DNA from: Marinobacterium ramblicola
Lineage (GTDB): Bacteria > Pseudomonadota > Gammaproteobacteria > Pseudomonadales > Balneatricaceae
NCBI RefSeq assembly: GCF_019084545.1
Contig: NZ_JAHREP010000021.1
Location: forward strand, 1 to 64,000
Direction: 5' to 3'
DNA length: 64,000 nt
Of this stretch, positions 25,710 to 35,020 are shown in pieces. The position numbers and the translations under genes are program-made. Positions within the stretch are counted from its first letter, which is position 1; each line of letters opens with the position of its first letter. The notes under the pieces are model-generated. The model was not told the origin of the DNA and searched no databases. It saw only the letters and a list, made by a program, of their open reading frames with translations.

Positions 25710-27098
25710 ATGACTGCGTCCAAGCTGTATATCCTCGATACTAACGTTCTGCTTCACGACCCCAAGTGTCTGTATGAGTTCAAAGAACAGGATATCGCGA
25801 TACCGATGACTGTTCTGGAAGAGCTCGACGATATCAAGGACCGCAAGAAAAACGTCGCCGCCGAGGCTCGTGTCGCGATCAGAGCCATAGACGACATCAT
25901 CAGTACCGCCAAGGATGCCAGCCAGATTACCAAGGGTGTGCAGATCCGCCTTGAAGGTAAGGATCGCCCCATCAAACTTGGCCACCTGTCGATCTTTCCC
26001 GATCATGAGCTGACCAGTCGGCAGGGGTTCCTGCCCGATGATCGCAACAAGGACAACAAGATCATCAATTGCGCCCTGCATCTGCAGGCCACCTACCCGC
26101 ATCGTCAGGTGGTTCTGGTCACCAAGGATATCAATATGCGCCTGAAGGCGCTCGGTGCCGGACTCAAGCGGGTTGAAGACTATCGCACCGATCAGCTGGT
26201 ATCCGATATCGAACTGCTGCCGGCAGGCCACGTGCATCTGGAGAAGCCCTTCTGGGAGGGTGTGGAGCAGGTCGACAGCTACCAGGAGGATGGTAATACC
26301 TACCACCGCGTTGACCGCGCCCTGCTGCCCGAGACCTACCCCAACGAGTTCATCTACGATGACAGCAAGGACTTCGCCGCTCGCACCATCAGCGTCAGCG
26401 AGGACAAGGTCACCTTGCTCGACCTCGGTTATGAACGGCTGATGCAGCAGAGCTGCTGGGGCATTCAACCGATCAACCTGCAACAGGCATTTGCCATGCA
26501 GGCGCTGCTTGACCCCAACATCGACCTCAGCATCCTGCTCGGCGCCGCCGGCTCCGGTAAAACCCTGATCGCGCTGGCCTGCGCCCTGGAGATGGTGATC
26601 GAGGAGCGTCGCTACAACAAGATCATCGTCACCCGCTCCACTCCGCCGGTAGCCGAAGATATCGGTTTCCTGCCCGGCACCGAGGAGGAGAAGATGACCC
26701 CCTGGCTCAGCTCGATCAACGACAACCTGGAAGCGATGCATGAGCACGACGAGCGTCCCCAGAGCAGCGTCAAATACGCGATAGAGAAGGCGAATATTCA
26801 GTTCAAGTCACTGAACTTCATCCGCGGCCGCAGCATTCAGAATGCCATCGTACTGATCGACGAATCCCAGAACCTGACACCACAGCAGCTGAAGACGATC
26901 CTGACCCGTTGTGGCAAGAACACCAAGATGGTCTGCTTGGGCAACCTGGCACAGATCGACTCCAACTACCTGACCGCCCTGACCTCGGGCCTGACCTACA
27001 TCGTCGAACGTTTCCGTGGATTCGAAGGCTCCGCCAGCATCCACTTCGAAGGGATCTTCCGCTCCCGCCTGGCGGAGTACGCGGAAGAACAGCTCTAA
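25710..27098 (+). CDS. PIN-domain PhoH ATPase (PhoH2/YlaK-like)
   Basis: The 462-residue protein fuses an N-terminal PIN ribonuclease domain (about 5-165) with a C-terminal PhoH ATPase (about 255-460). PIN acidic residues are visible: Asp10 (YILDTNVLLHD), Glu37/Glu38 and Asp140 (VLVTKDINMR). The ATPase has LLGAAGSGKT (276-285), a Walker B AIVLIDESQNL and the Arg-rich end of the family. Such proteins unwind and cut RNA. No antitoxin-like gene precedes it, so it is probably the chromosomal housekeeping form, not a toxin module. Confidence 0.92.
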   Translation: MTASKLYILDTNVLLHDPKCLYEFKEQDIAIPMTVLEELDDIKDRKKNVAAEARVAIRAIDDIISTAKDASQITKGVQIRLEGKDRPIKLGHLSIFPDHELTSRQGFLPDDRNKDNKIINCALHLQATYPHRQVVLVTKDINMRLKALGAGLKRVEDYRTDQLVSDIELLPAGHVHLEKPFWEGVEQVDSYQEDGNTYHRVDRALLPETYPNEFIYDDSKDFAARTISVSEDKVTLLDLGYERLMQQSCWGIQPINLQQAFAMQALLDPNIDLSILLGAAGSGKTLIALACALEMVIEERRYNKIIVTRSTPPVAEDIGFLPGTEEEKMTPWLSSINDNLEAMHEHDERPQSSVKYAIEKANIQFKSLNFIRGRSIQNAIVLIDESQNLTPQQLKTILTRCGKNTKMVCLGNLAQIDSNYLTALTSGLTYIVERFRGFEGSASIHFEGIFRSRLAEYAEEQL

Positions 27099-27115
27099 CC
27101 CCCACCTGCCTGCAG

Positions 27116-27138
27116 CCCCGCCCCTGACCCGGGCGGGG
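27116..27138 (+). terminator. GC-rich hairpin after the PhoH gene
   Basis: An 8-bp stem (CCCCGCCC with GGGCGGGG) and a 7-nt loop lie 18 bases after the stop. Only TT follows, so termination may be weak or factor-assisted. Confidence 0.55.
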
Positions 27139-27344
27139 TTAGGCGGAATACCCCACTGTGCACCTCAGACTTTGGTCAGAACGACGAAAGTCGTATATAG
27201 CCATGCATCCCTTGAAATAGCTGACACTCAACCGGTGCCCCGCGCTTCAGCGCTGGATTCACACTCAACGCACAGGTTTTATTCCTGCGCCGAATGCCTA
27301 TAATGCACCGCAACAATAAACTGGTTACAAAAAAATGAAGATCC

Positions 27345-27533
27345 CCCCTGCACTCTCGTTTCAGACACTCCTCTGAACTGAAGTGAGGGGCGGCTGATTA
27401 GAGCGGTCGATCTATCGACCCCCTCCCCGAACGATCCTGACGGCTGGTTAACCCGGGCGATCGTTTCGGAAGGCGATACCCGAGCAGCGGTACATGGCAT
27501 CCAGTCAGTCCGTTGCAAAGGCCAAAAGCCTTT
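27345..27533 (+). promoter_or_regulatory. Hairpin-rich leader upstream of mqo
   Basis: Four separate inverted repeats occur in about 190 bases. The first is CCCCT-G-CAC (27345-27353) with GTG-AGGGG (27383-27390), enclosing TTCAGA/TCTGAA (27360-27377). The others are GGTCGA/TCGACC with a tetraloop (27405-27420), AACGATC/GATCGTT (27430-27436 with 27459-27465) and AAAGGC/GCCTTT (27517-27533). It ends about 50 bases before the mqo ATG. The density of stems suggests a structured untranslated leader. It matches no riboswitch I can name, and stems by chance cannot be excluded. Confidence 0.4.
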
Positions 27534-27582
27534 ACCGGGTTCGTGGTGTATCCCATTGTTTATTATCAATTGGCGAACTCAA

Positions 27583-29118
27583 ATGACTACAAAAACTGTC
27601 GACGTATTGCTTGTCGGGGCGGGTGCGATGAGCACCACCCTGGGAATGCTGCTCAAACAGCTCGATCCCGAGCTCAAGATCTGCATGGTCGAGCGTCTTG
27701 ACTATGTGGCCCATGAAAGCTCAGACGGATGGAACAACGCCGGCACGGGACACGCCGCCTACTGCGAACTGAACTACACACCACAGAAGCCTGACGGCAG
27801 TATCGATACTACCAAAGCGTTCAACATCAACGCTGCGTTCGAAGTCAGCCTCCAGTTCTGGTCTTACCTGGTCAATCAGAACGCACTGCCCTCCCCTCGA
27901 CAGTTCATTAACCCAACCCCACATATGAGTTTCGTCTGGGGCGAAGATAACGTGGCATTCCTGCGCAAGCGTCACACCACACTCTCGGCACACCCGGCGT
28001 TTGCCGATATGGAGTACAGTGAGGATCCCGCAGCGCTGCGTGAATGGATGCCGCTGGTGATGCAAAACCGCGATCCGGCCGAGAAGGTCGCGGCCACCCG
28101 TGTCAGCTACGGCTCAGACGTGAATTTCGGCGAACTCGCCCGCGCAATGGCCAAATACCTGGGCACACAACCCAACTTCGACCTACTGCTGAGCCGAATC
28201 GTAAAAGATCTGGACAAGCAGAGTGACGGTAGCTGGAACGTGGTGCTCAAGAACACCGAAGCCGGCACCACTGAGACTGTCAACAGCAAGTTCGTCTTCC
28301 TCGGCGCGGGTGGCGGAGCCCTGCCCCTGCTGCAAAAATCCGGTATCGAAGAGGGCGCTGGCTATGGTGGCTTTCCGGTCAGCGGCCAGTGGCTGGTGTG
28401 CAAGAAGCCGGAGATTGTCGAACGGCATCTGGCCAAGGTATACGGCAAGGCGCCGATCGGTGCTCCGCCAATGTCCGTTCCCCATCTGGACACTCGCATC
28501 ATTGATGGCCAGCGAGCGCTGCTGTTCGGTCCCTTTGCCGGCTTTACCACCAAGTTTCTCAAGCAGGGATCCTTCCTGGATCTGCCGCTGAGCATTCGCC
28601 TGGGCAATATCAAGCCGATGCTGTCGGTGGCGATGCATAACATGGACCTGACCCGTTACCTGATCAGTGAAGTGATGCAGTCTCATGGCTCGCGCGTCGA
28701 AGCCCTGCGCAACTTCTTCCCGGACGCCAAGGATGAGGACTGGACCCTGTCGCACGCCGGCCAGCGCGTCCAGATTATCAAGAAGGACGCCGACAAGGGC
28801 GGCAAGCTCGAGTTCGGCACCGAGGTGATCACCGCAGCCGATGGCTCGATAGCGGCACTGCTGGGGGCATCACCGGGCGCCTCAACCGCTGTCGGCACCA
28901 TGATCAGCATCGTCGAGAAGTGCTTCATTAATATTGGCGGCCACAGTGACTGGACCGCACGCCTGAAGGAGATGATCCCCTCCTACGGCGAATCGCTCAA
29001 CGACAACCCGGAACTGCTCAAGCGCGTGCGTGCCCATACGCTGAGCACGCTGCAGCTACATGAGCAAAAGCAGACGCAGGCACAGGTACAGCAGGCCGAC
29101 ACTCGGCAATCTGCATAA
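27583..29118 (+). CDS. mqo: Malate:quinone oxidoreductase
   Basis: The FAD enzyme oxidises malate to oxaloacetate at the inner membrane and passes electrons to quinone, as a TCA-cycle step. The start at MTTKTVDVLLVGAGAMSTTLG gives 511 residues with the dinucleotide fold at once; an in-frame TTG 27 bases earlier is less likely. Family motifs include SDGWNNAGTGHAAYCELNYTP, NPTPHMSFVWGEDNVAFLRK, GGGALPLLQKSGI, FPVSGQWLVC, VPHLDTR and LLGASPGASTAV. It stands alone behind a long, structured leader. Confidence 0.95.
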   Translation: MTTKTVDVLLVGAGAMSTTLGMLLKQLDPELKICMVERLDYVAHESSDGWNNAGTGHAAYCELNYTPQKPDGSIDTTKAFNINAAFEVSLQFWSYLVNQNALPSPRQFINPTPHMSFVWGEDNVAFLRKRHTTLSAHPAFADMEYSEDPAALREWMPLVMQNRDPAEKVAATRVSYGSDVNFGELARAMAKYLGTQPNFDLLLSRIVKDLDKQSDGSWNVVLKNTEAGTTETVNSKFVFLGAGGGALPLLQKSGIEEGAGYGGFPVSGQWLVCKKPEIVERHLAKVYGKAPIGAPPMSVPHLDTRIIDGQRALLFGPFAGFTTKFLKQGSFLDLPLSIRLGNIKPMLSVAMHNMDLTRYLISEVMQSHGSRVEALRNFFPDAKDEDWTLSHAGQRVQIIKKDADKGGKLEFGTEVITAADGSIAALLGASPGASTAVGTMISIVEKCFINIGGHSDWTARLKEMIPSYGESLNDNPELLKRVRAHTLSTLQLHEQKQTQAQVQQADTRQSA

Positions 29119-29208
29119 CCCCCTCCGTCTGCCCACCCGCTGCCGACCTATTGGCAGCGGGTGACCTTCCACGCTATGTTGTCATCAGTAACCTCAGAGA
29201 GGGATGCA

Positions 29209-29499
29209 ATGACAGCGCTACGCCGCGGCTTGATTCAAGTACTCAAATTTCCGATCAGGGTTTATCAATATCTGATCAGCCCGCTGCTGGGCAGTAACTG
29301 TCGCTTCTATCCAAGCTGCTCTCACTACTCCCTTGAGGCGATCGAGACACATGGTCCACTGCGCGGTTGCTGGCTGGGATTGAAGCGGATCCTGCGCTGC
29401 CATCCGTTCAGCGAAGGCGGCATCGATCCGGTCCCGGAACCTCGCAAGCGATGCGACCACACGCCCAGCCAACCCGGTGACCATACGGCTCGCGAGTAG
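29209..29499 (+). CDS. yidD: Membrane protein insertion efficiency factor YidD
   Basis: The small (96-residue) protein has the full YidD signature: [55 protein letters not shown] and DPVP. YidD assists YidC/Sec in inserting inner-membrane proteins. It is normally found between rnpA and yidC; here it is alone. The start is ATG 29209 with AGAGGG six bases upstream. Confidence 0.93.
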   Translation: MTALRRGLIQVLKFPIRVYQYLISPLLGSNCRFYPSCSHYSLEAIETHGPLRGCWLGLKRILRCHPFSEGGIDPVPEPRKRCDHTPSQPGDHTARE

Positions 29500-29638
29500 C
29501 GGAACTGCGAGGGTTGTACATCGGACGAGCGGATAGAACGCCTGCCCCCAGGCCAAGCGGGAATCAGGATTCTGAACAGAAGCTGGAGCTGAAAACTGCT
29601 CCCCCGCCATCTCTGGAAAGGGAGCAGGAGGGAGAGAG

Positions 29639-30445
29639 TTACTCTTCTGTCGCGCTGCTGGTATGTACCTGCATCTGCGGATAGGGGATGGTGATTCCGA
29701 CCTCGTCGAAACGCAGCTTGACCTGCTCGGTCACATCCCAATACACCGCCCAGTAATCGGCGGTTTTAACCCAGGGGCGCACGTTGAAATTAACACTGCT
29801 GTCAGCCAGTGCGGCAACGGCAACCAGCGGTTCAGGCTCACTCAGCACGCGCTCGTCGGAGGTCAGAATATCCATCAGGATCTCCTTGGCCTTACGCAGG
29901 TCATCGTCGTAGCTGATGCCGAATACCATATCGACACGGCGCGTCTCACGCTTGGAGTAGTTGGTGATCACCCCCGCATAGATTCCGCCGTTGGGCACGA
30001 TCACCTCGCGGTTGTCACCGGTACGCAATACGGTATTGAAGATCGCGATGTGCTCGACGATACCCGCGATACCAGCCACTTCGACGAAGTCACCCTCGCG
30101 GAAGGGACGGAACACGATCAACAGCACCCCCGCCGCGAAGTTCTTCAACGAATCCTGAAGCGACAAGCCGATAGCCAGACCTGCGGCACCCACCAATGCA
30201 ATCAGCGATGTGGTATCGATACCCAGTTGCCCAAGCGCGGCCACGATGATGAACAGCAGCAGCAGCACATTGACGATCGATGAGACGAAATTCACCAACA
30301 TCTCTTCGACACCGGCACGCCTCATCATGCGACCGGCCAGATTTACCAGGTGCCTGGCAAGCCAGCGCCCGACAAAGAATATCGCCAGTGCCAGCGCTAT
30401 ATTGATAGCCCAAGGCAGAATATAGATATCCCAGAAGCTTTCCAT
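29639..30445 (-). CDS. Small-conductance mechanosensitive channel (MscS family)
   Basis: The 268-residue protein has three N-terminal membrane helices. The pore helix pattern is LVGAAGLAIGLSLQDSLKNFAAGVLL, with alternating Gly/Ala. The beta domain has RPFREGDFVEVAGIAGIVEHI and VPNGGIYAGVITNYS, and a cytoplasmic C-terminal cage domain follows. The short size is that of the basic MscS type. It protects the cell against hypo-osmotic shock by releasing solutes. Single gene. Confidence 0.94.
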   Translation of the reverse strand: MESFWDIYILPWAINIALALAIFFVGRWLARHLVNLAGRMMRRAGVEEMLVNFVSSIVNVLLLLFIIVAALGQLGIDTTSLIALVGAAGLAIGLSLQDSLKNFAAGVLLIVFRPFREGDFVEVAGIAGIVEHIAIFNTVLRTGDNREVIVPNGGIYAGVITNYSKRETRRVDMVFGISYDDDLRKAKEILMDILTSDERVLSEPEPLVAVAALADSSVNFNVRPWVKTADYWAVYWDVTEQVKLRFDEVGITIPYPQMQVHTSSATEE

Positions 30446-30771
30446 CTACAGTTCCTCGATTCCTTGTTTCACGCCGCTAAAGGCATGATTTACCTATGGT
30501 TACACAGGCTTAACCCTATCGTTTACCAACACGCAAAGCATGAGAGCCAGGGGGCGCAAAGTCAATTACAACGAGACATTCGCTACCACTGCCCCTCCCC
30601 ACAGCGCATGCGTGTTACCATGCATCGATCCATGATCTTTACAACGCCCCGTATGGAGCGATCCAAATTTGAACTTAGCCAAACAAGTACAGTCACTGTT
30701 GTAAATCGGTCGTAACGGACGACGGTGCATTTCCCTAAACAGGCTTTCAGGCAATACCTTCGGACAGTTGA
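30446..30771. other. Intergenic region between mscS and the SH3b gene
   Basis: These 326 bases separate divergent genes. They contain promoter space for both. GCGCATGCG near 30604 is a palindrome but is too short to interpret. No gene is apparent. Confidence 0.4.
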
Positions 30772-31338
30772 ATGAAAAAAGTGTTACTTCTTGCCCTGCT
30801 GGGCCCTATCAGCGCAATGGCATCTGCGGAATCCGCGCACGTGGCGGACGATGCTTACGTATTCATGAACAGCGGCCCAAGCGATCAATATCGTATCAAC
30901 GGCAGAGTTAACAGCGGCGAATCGGTCGTGATTCTCGACCGAAAGAATGACTATATTCAGATCAAGACGGAAAGCGGACGCGTTGGCTGGCTGCCGGACT
31001 CCCTGGTTGACGCCGGTCCGAGTAACCTGATTCGTATGCCCAAACTGGAATCCGATCTTGCCGAAGCTAGCAAGCTCATCGAAGCGCAGAGGCAGGAGAT
31101 CGAAACGCTACAAATCTCAGCGCAAAACAGGTTGCAGGAGAGCGAACAGAGCCAGGCCAGGGTATCTGAGCTGGAAAAGGAGATCTCCACCCTCAAATCC
31201 CAGATAGCCAATATGGATCAGTCCAACCTGATCCGCTGGCTGACCCATGGCGGCCTGGTCGCGCTGGGCGGGGTTCTGTTAGGGCTGCTGATTCCCTACC
31301 TGCCCAAAAGACGCAAACCGCGCAATGACTGGTTTTGA
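30772..31338 (+). CDS. SH3-domain membrane protein (TIGR04211/YgiM-like)
   Basis: The 188-residue protein has a signal peptide (about 1-20), a bacterial SH3b domain (about 24-82; YVFMNSGPSDQYRINGRVNSG and GRVGWLPDSLV), a coiled coil (about 92-148) and a C-terminal transmembrane helix (about 156-173), then a basic tail. This is the layout of YgiM-type proteins, which face the periplasm and are anchored in the inner membrane. Their cellular role is unsettled; an envelope or cell-wall link is assumed from the SH3b domain. Confidence 0.87.
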   Translation: MKKVLLLALLGPISAMASAESAHVADDAYVFMNSGPSDQYRINGRVNSGESVVILDRKNDYIQIKTESGRVGWLPDSLVDAGPSNLIRMPKLESDLAEASKLIEAQRQEIETLQISAQNRLQESEQSQARVSELEKEISTLKSQIANMDQSNLIRWLTHGGLVALGGVLLGLLIPYLPKRRKPRNDWF

Positions 31339-31438
31339 TAGCGACAGGCAATCAGTTCCATAGATCATAATCATTGTTCAACATGATCGGCCGGCGTTTA
31401 AATGAAGCCATATTTTTTTGACCTCAAGGGAGACGCTG

Positions 31439-31699
31439 ATGCAACGTATTACGATCTTCGGCCGCGAAGGATGCGGCTTCTGTAGACGCGCCAAGGAGCT
31501 CTGCGAGCAGCGTGAGCTGGAGTACCGCTATATCGACATCCACGTAGAGGGCATCAGCAAGGCCGATCTGGAAAAAACCATCGGCAAGCCGGTGGAGACC
31601 GTGCCGCAAATTTTCTGTGGTCAGGAATACATCGGCGGGTATACTGAATTCGCCGCTTTTGTCGAAAAGACACTGGCGGCGACAGCAGAGACCGAGTAA
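31439..31699 (+). CDS. Glutaredoxin
   Basis: The 86-residue thioredoxin-fold protein has the active site GCGFCRRAKELC (a CxxC of the CGFC type). The glutathione-binding motif ETVPQIFCGQEYIGG contains the cis-proline, and FAAF follows. It reduces disulfides or glutathionylated proteins using glutathione. The start ATG 31439 has AAGGGAG six bases before it. A downstream gene of 47 codons may be cotranscribed. Confidence 0.92.
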   Translation: MQRITIFGREGCGFCRRAKELCEQRELEYRYIDIHVEGISKADLEKTIGKPVETVPQIFCGQEYIGGYTEFAAFVEKTLAATAETE

Positions 31700-31816
31700 G
31701 GTCGGTACAGGCAAGGTTATACGAAAGCGGGGCCTTGCCGGCTGAACTGCCAGCTGAACCGAAAGCCGAGCATTGGTTGATTACGGCTCGGCCCAGCCCA
31801 GAAAGGAGACGATCCG

Positions 31817-31960
31817 ATGCTGACAACACTGGTTATATTGGCCATGGTCGCCGTAGCAGCTTTTACATGGGCTCAATTCAACGCGCTCACCGAACAACAG
31901 AGAGACGTTGCCCCTATACGCATCCGCTCCGACGAGCATCGTTCTCGACGCCGCCGTTAA
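31817..31960 (+). CDS. 47-residue membrane miniprotein, unknown function
   Basis: ATG at 31817 is preceded by AAAGGAG with 8 bases of spacing and ends at TAA 31958-31960. The product starts with a hydrophobic helix (MLTTLVILAMVAVAAFTWAQ) followed by a polar, strongly basic tail ending HRSRRRR. This is the look of a single-span inner-membrane small protein with its tail in the cytoplasm. It lies 117 bases after the glutaredoxin gene. I do not recognise a family. The good ribosome site and the clean topology are the only support. Confidence 0.55.
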   Translation: MLTTLVILAMVAVAAFTWAQFNALTEQQRDVAPIRIRSDEHRSRRRR

Positions 31961-32061
31961 TCTCCCAAATTGTGAAACAGGGGTGGCTGTTGCCTGAGTT
32001 CTATCTCCGCAACAGTTAGCCGACATGCCGCCCCGCAACCATCCCGGGACGAGTCACACCA

Positions 32062-32099
32062 TAAAAAAAGGCCGCAAGCGCTAGTACGCTCGCGGCCTT
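32062..32099 (-). terminator. Terminator of the GGDEF/EAL operon
   Basis: AAGGCCGC (32068-32075) pairs with GCGGCCTT (32092-32099), with an additional inner AGCG/CGCT. On the minus strand it is followed by a run of seven T. It lies 135 bases after the 76-codon gene. Confidence 0.85.
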
Positions 32100-32234
32100 A
32101 ACGAATTCACTTGCTAGCCGAGATATCGTTAACCATACCTCGCTACTCAGCATGCCATCCTGGCTACCGGCAGTGGTGAAAAGGGGGCATACTATAGCAT
32201 TAAAAATCCAGCAATGTCACCAGATGAAGCCAGT

Positions 32235-32465
32235 CTATGAGCCACTACCCTCGTCACCGCTCACTTTAGCCAGCACCTCTTCCACCGGACGTGGATGAAA
32301 CTCTCCAAAGCCCTCCTCCAGCGTCCAGAGCTCAAGCCCCTGCTCAACGCGCACGACCCTGTCGAAACGCTTGCGTAGATACGGCACAGCCTCCTCAAGT
32401 GTGTCGATATCACACAGCATGACACCCCCGCGGCCATTTTCGGTCGTAAAGAGATAGCTCTTCAT
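32235..32465 (-). CDS. 76-residue conserved-looking hypothetical protein coupled to a c-di-GMP enzyme
   Basis: The product is small, soluble and acidic (MKSYLFTTENGRGGVMLCDI at the start, EGFGEFHPRPVEEVLAK near the end) with no membrane helix or known motif that I can see. Its ATG overlaps the stop of the CBS/PAS/GGDEF/EAL gene by four bases (ATGA), which indicates coupled translation and equal expression. A role as partner or regulator of that enzyme is inferred from this arrangement only. Confidence 0.75.
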   Translation of the reverse strand: MKSYLFTTENGRGGVMLCDIDTLEEAVPYLRKRFDRVVRVEQGLELWTLEEGFGEFHPRPVEEVLAKVSGDEGSGS

Positions 32466-35020
32466 TTACTCACCCAATTCAACAGGGAAGTGGCCGAGAA
32501 CTGCTCAAACCACTCCACAAACGCCTCTTCACTTTTCGGGCGGCAGATCAGATAGCCCTGCGCCTGATCGCATCCAAGCTCCCGCAGCAGTCCGAGCTGC
32601 TCGGATGTTTCGACACCCTCTGCGACCACGCTGAGCCCCAACGCCTGACTCATGGCGATAATCGCCTTGACCAGTTGCCGATCCCGCTCCGATTCGGTAA
32701 TGCTATTGATAAAACTGCGATCGATTTTTAGATGGTCCAGCGACATGGTTCGGATATAGCTCAGGCTCGAGAAACCGGTACCAAAATCATCGATCGAAAC
32801 CCCTACCCCGCGCTCACGCAATGCAAGCAAGGTTTCAGCCGTTTGTTCAGCATTATCCATGAAGCTGGTTTCGGTCAGCTCAATACTGAGCCATCGACTC
32901 TCCAGACCACTCCGGTCCAGCTCCCTCTCAATATGCTGCAAGATCGAACCGTTCTGAAATTGTCGGGCCGAGATATTGATCGCAACCGGCACGGCACATC
33001 CCGCATCCAACCATCGCAGCACCTGTGCCACGGCCTCTTTCAGCACCCAGTCACCGATATCGTTGATCAGCCCGGTATCTTCCGCCAACGGGATAAAGAG
33101 GTCAGGAGGGACCGTACCCAGCTCCGCGTTATGCCAGCGGATCAACGCCTCAACACCAACCACCGCGCCTGTCTCCAGGCTGATCTTGGGCTGATATACC
33201 AGCGAGAACTCGCCCCTTTCCAACGCACGGTGCAGCTGAGCGGCGATCATATAGCGGGAGCGGCGCTTCTGATGCAGCTCCTGCGAAAAGAAACTGTATT
33301 TGTTATGCCCGAGCTCTTTGGACTGGTGGAGGGCCGCTTCCGCAGAACTCAACAGTTCACCTGCGCTCGTCCCATCCAGCGGATACACCGCGGCACCGAT
33401 ACAGGCAGTGATACGCACCTCTGTCGCGCTCACCAGCACCGGCATCGAGATAATTCGGGACAGATGCTCTATCCGGGCGTGCAACTCATCCTCGGAGACG
33501 TCGGTCAGGATCAGGTTGAATTCGTCACCGCCTGGCCGCCCAGCCGTATCGCCTACACCCAAGGCTCCATCGATTCGATCGGCGATAGTTTTCAGAACCT
33601 CGTCGCCACACTCCTGACCGAAGCGCTCATTGATCCGCTTGAACATATCCAGGTCAACCGCCAGCACAGCAATACTGCCCGCACTGTCCCTGGCATAGCG
33701 CGTAGCCATCTCAAGCCGATCCTGGAACAGACGTCTGTTCGCCAGCCGGGTGAGATCATCAAACTGAGCCATCTGCTGTATGCGCGCTTCAGACCGCTTC
33801 ACCTCGGTGAGATCATGAAAAATGGCCGCATACTGAGTAACTCGCCCCTCGACATCCGTGATCGCGGTGATGCTCAACCACTCTGGATATACCTCGCCAC
33901 GTTTCGTTCGGTTCCAGATCTCGCCCTGCCACTCTCCATGCTGACGCAGGGTGCTCCACATACGATCGTAGAAGGCGCGATCATGTCGGCCGGAACTCAG
34001 AATCTTGGGATTTTTCCCAATCACCTCATGAGCGTCATAGCCGGTAATCGCAGTAAATGCCGGGTTGACGCTCTGAATGGCACCGGACGCATCGGTGACG
34101 ACCACTCCCTCCATCGACGCATTGATGACCCGCTCGATCAAACGCAGGTTCTGCATCGACTGCTCCAGCGCCTCGCTGTTGGTCAACAACATCTGACGCA
34201 GGCGCGACACGTAGTCCCGCTCTACGCTGCGCAGGATATCGGTGTAGGAAAGCAGTCGGGTGACCCGCCCCTGTTCATCCTCCAGCCCCAAGTGGCGAAA
34301 ACCCTGGCGACGGAAGATCTTGCGGGCGATATAGAGGCTGGTATCGGCCTTAACCGACACCAATTCCGGCAGATTGAACTCCTGCAGCGTTCGACTCAAT
34401 GACTCGCCCGACGCCAAAATACGAATCACGTCGGTTTCGGTCAGAATACGGTTCACTTCCGTATCGCGGACCAGTGCCGCGCTTTGGTTATGGTTGCGTA
34501 TCTGCGCTATCGCCTCGTGCATCTGGGCAGAGGCATCCAATACCAGCGCGCCAGAAGGGGCTATATCGGACACACTGCGCAAAAACAGATCGTGCTCGAC
34601 GCCCTGGCTGTTTACAATATCGCTCTCGCTGGCGATACCGATCAGTTTCCCCTGGGAATCGACCACTACTGCATGCTTCAGCCGCTGTCCAAGCAGCTCG
34701 ACACCCACCTCATCGACACTGGTTTCAGCACCCACGATCAGCAACCGAGTCGACATCGCATCGGCAACAGGTAATTGACGCCCCTGTCCGTCCGCCTTGA
34801 TGCCACAACTCATCGCTTCACGAGTTGTCAGCATGCCGACCGGCTTGCCATCATCACAAATCAGCACTGAACCGATACGATGCTCGGACATAAGCCCCAG
34901 CGCGTATTCCAGAGTATCGCCCGGATCGCAGCAGACCACATCGGTTTGACATATCTGCGCAACCGACATGCCATGGCTCATTAGTACATCTGTGTTCATG
35001 CAGGGTGAAACGCTGTCCAT
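32462..35020 (-). CDS. Four-CBS, PAS, GGDEF and EAL cyclic-di-GMP signalling protein
   Basis: The 852-residue cytoplasmic protein has two CBS pairs (about 18-137 and 145-272), a PAS domain (about 295-410), GGDEF (about 415-580) and EAL (about 592-840). The EAL catalytic set is complete: EALIRW (624-629), NISARQF, ELTETSFM, IDDFGTGFSS, LKIDRSF, EGVET. GGDEF (497-501) is present, but surrounding positions drift (INERFGQECGD, and EAALHQSKELGHNKY for the usual DxALYxAKxxGRNxY), so cyclase activity may be weak or regulatory. CBS pairs usually bind adenine nucleotides, so it may link energy state to c-di-GMP. It is coupled to a 76-residue gene. Confidence 0.93.
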   Translation of the reverse strand: MDSVSPCMNTDVLMSHGMSVAQICQTDVVCCDPGDTLEYALGLMSEHRIGSVLICDDGKPVGMLTTREAMSCGIKADGQGRQLPVADAMSTRLLIVGAETSVDEVGVELLGQRLKHAVVVDSQGKLIGIASESDIVNSQGVEHDLFLRSVSDIAPSGALVLDASAQMHEAIAQIRNHNQSAALVRDTEVNRILTETDVIRILASGESLSRTLQEFNLPELVSVKADTSLYIARKIFRRQGFRHLGLEDEQGRVTRLLSYTDILRSVERDYVSRLRQMLLTNSEALEQSMQNLRLIERVINASMEGVVVTDASGAIQSVNPAFTAITGYDAHEVIGKNPKILSSGRHDRAFYDRMWSTLRQHGEWQGEIWNRTKRGEVYPEWLSITAITDVEGRVTQYAAIFHDLTEVKRSEARIQQMAQFDDLTRLANRRLFQDRLEMATRYARDSAGSIAVLAVDLDMFKRINERFGQECGDEVLKTIADRIDGALGVGDTAGRPGGDEFNLILTDVSEDELHARIEHLSRIISMPVLVSATEVRITACIGAAVYPLDGTSAGELLSSAEAALHQSKELGHNKYSFFSQELHQKRRSRYMIAAQLHRALERGEFSLVYQPKISLETGAVVGVEALIRWHNAELGTVPPDLFIPLAEDTGLINDIGDWVLKEAVAQVLRWLDAGCAVPVAINISARQFQNGSILQHIERELDRSGLESRWLSIELTETSFMDNAEQTAETLLALRERGVGVSIDDFGTGFSSLSYIRTMSLDHLKIDRSFINSITESERDRQLVKAIIAMSQALGLSVVAEGVETSEQLGLLRELGCDQAQGYLICRPKSEEAFVEWFEQFSATSLLNWVSK

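Noticed and set aside
25617-26747. Minus-strand frame of 376 codons opposite the PhoH gene
   Set aside because: Antisense to a complete PIN-PhoH protein with all motifs.
25710-27098. PIN-PhoH gene as a toxin-antitoxin module
   Set aside because: No small antitoxin frame overlaps its start; the 210 bases upstream hold no gene. The chromosomal housekeeping form is more likely.
32732-34402. Open frame of 556 codons on the plus strand opposite the GGDEF/EAL gene
   Set aside because: Antisense to a well-supported multidomain protein; composition and lack of motifs mark it as a shadow.
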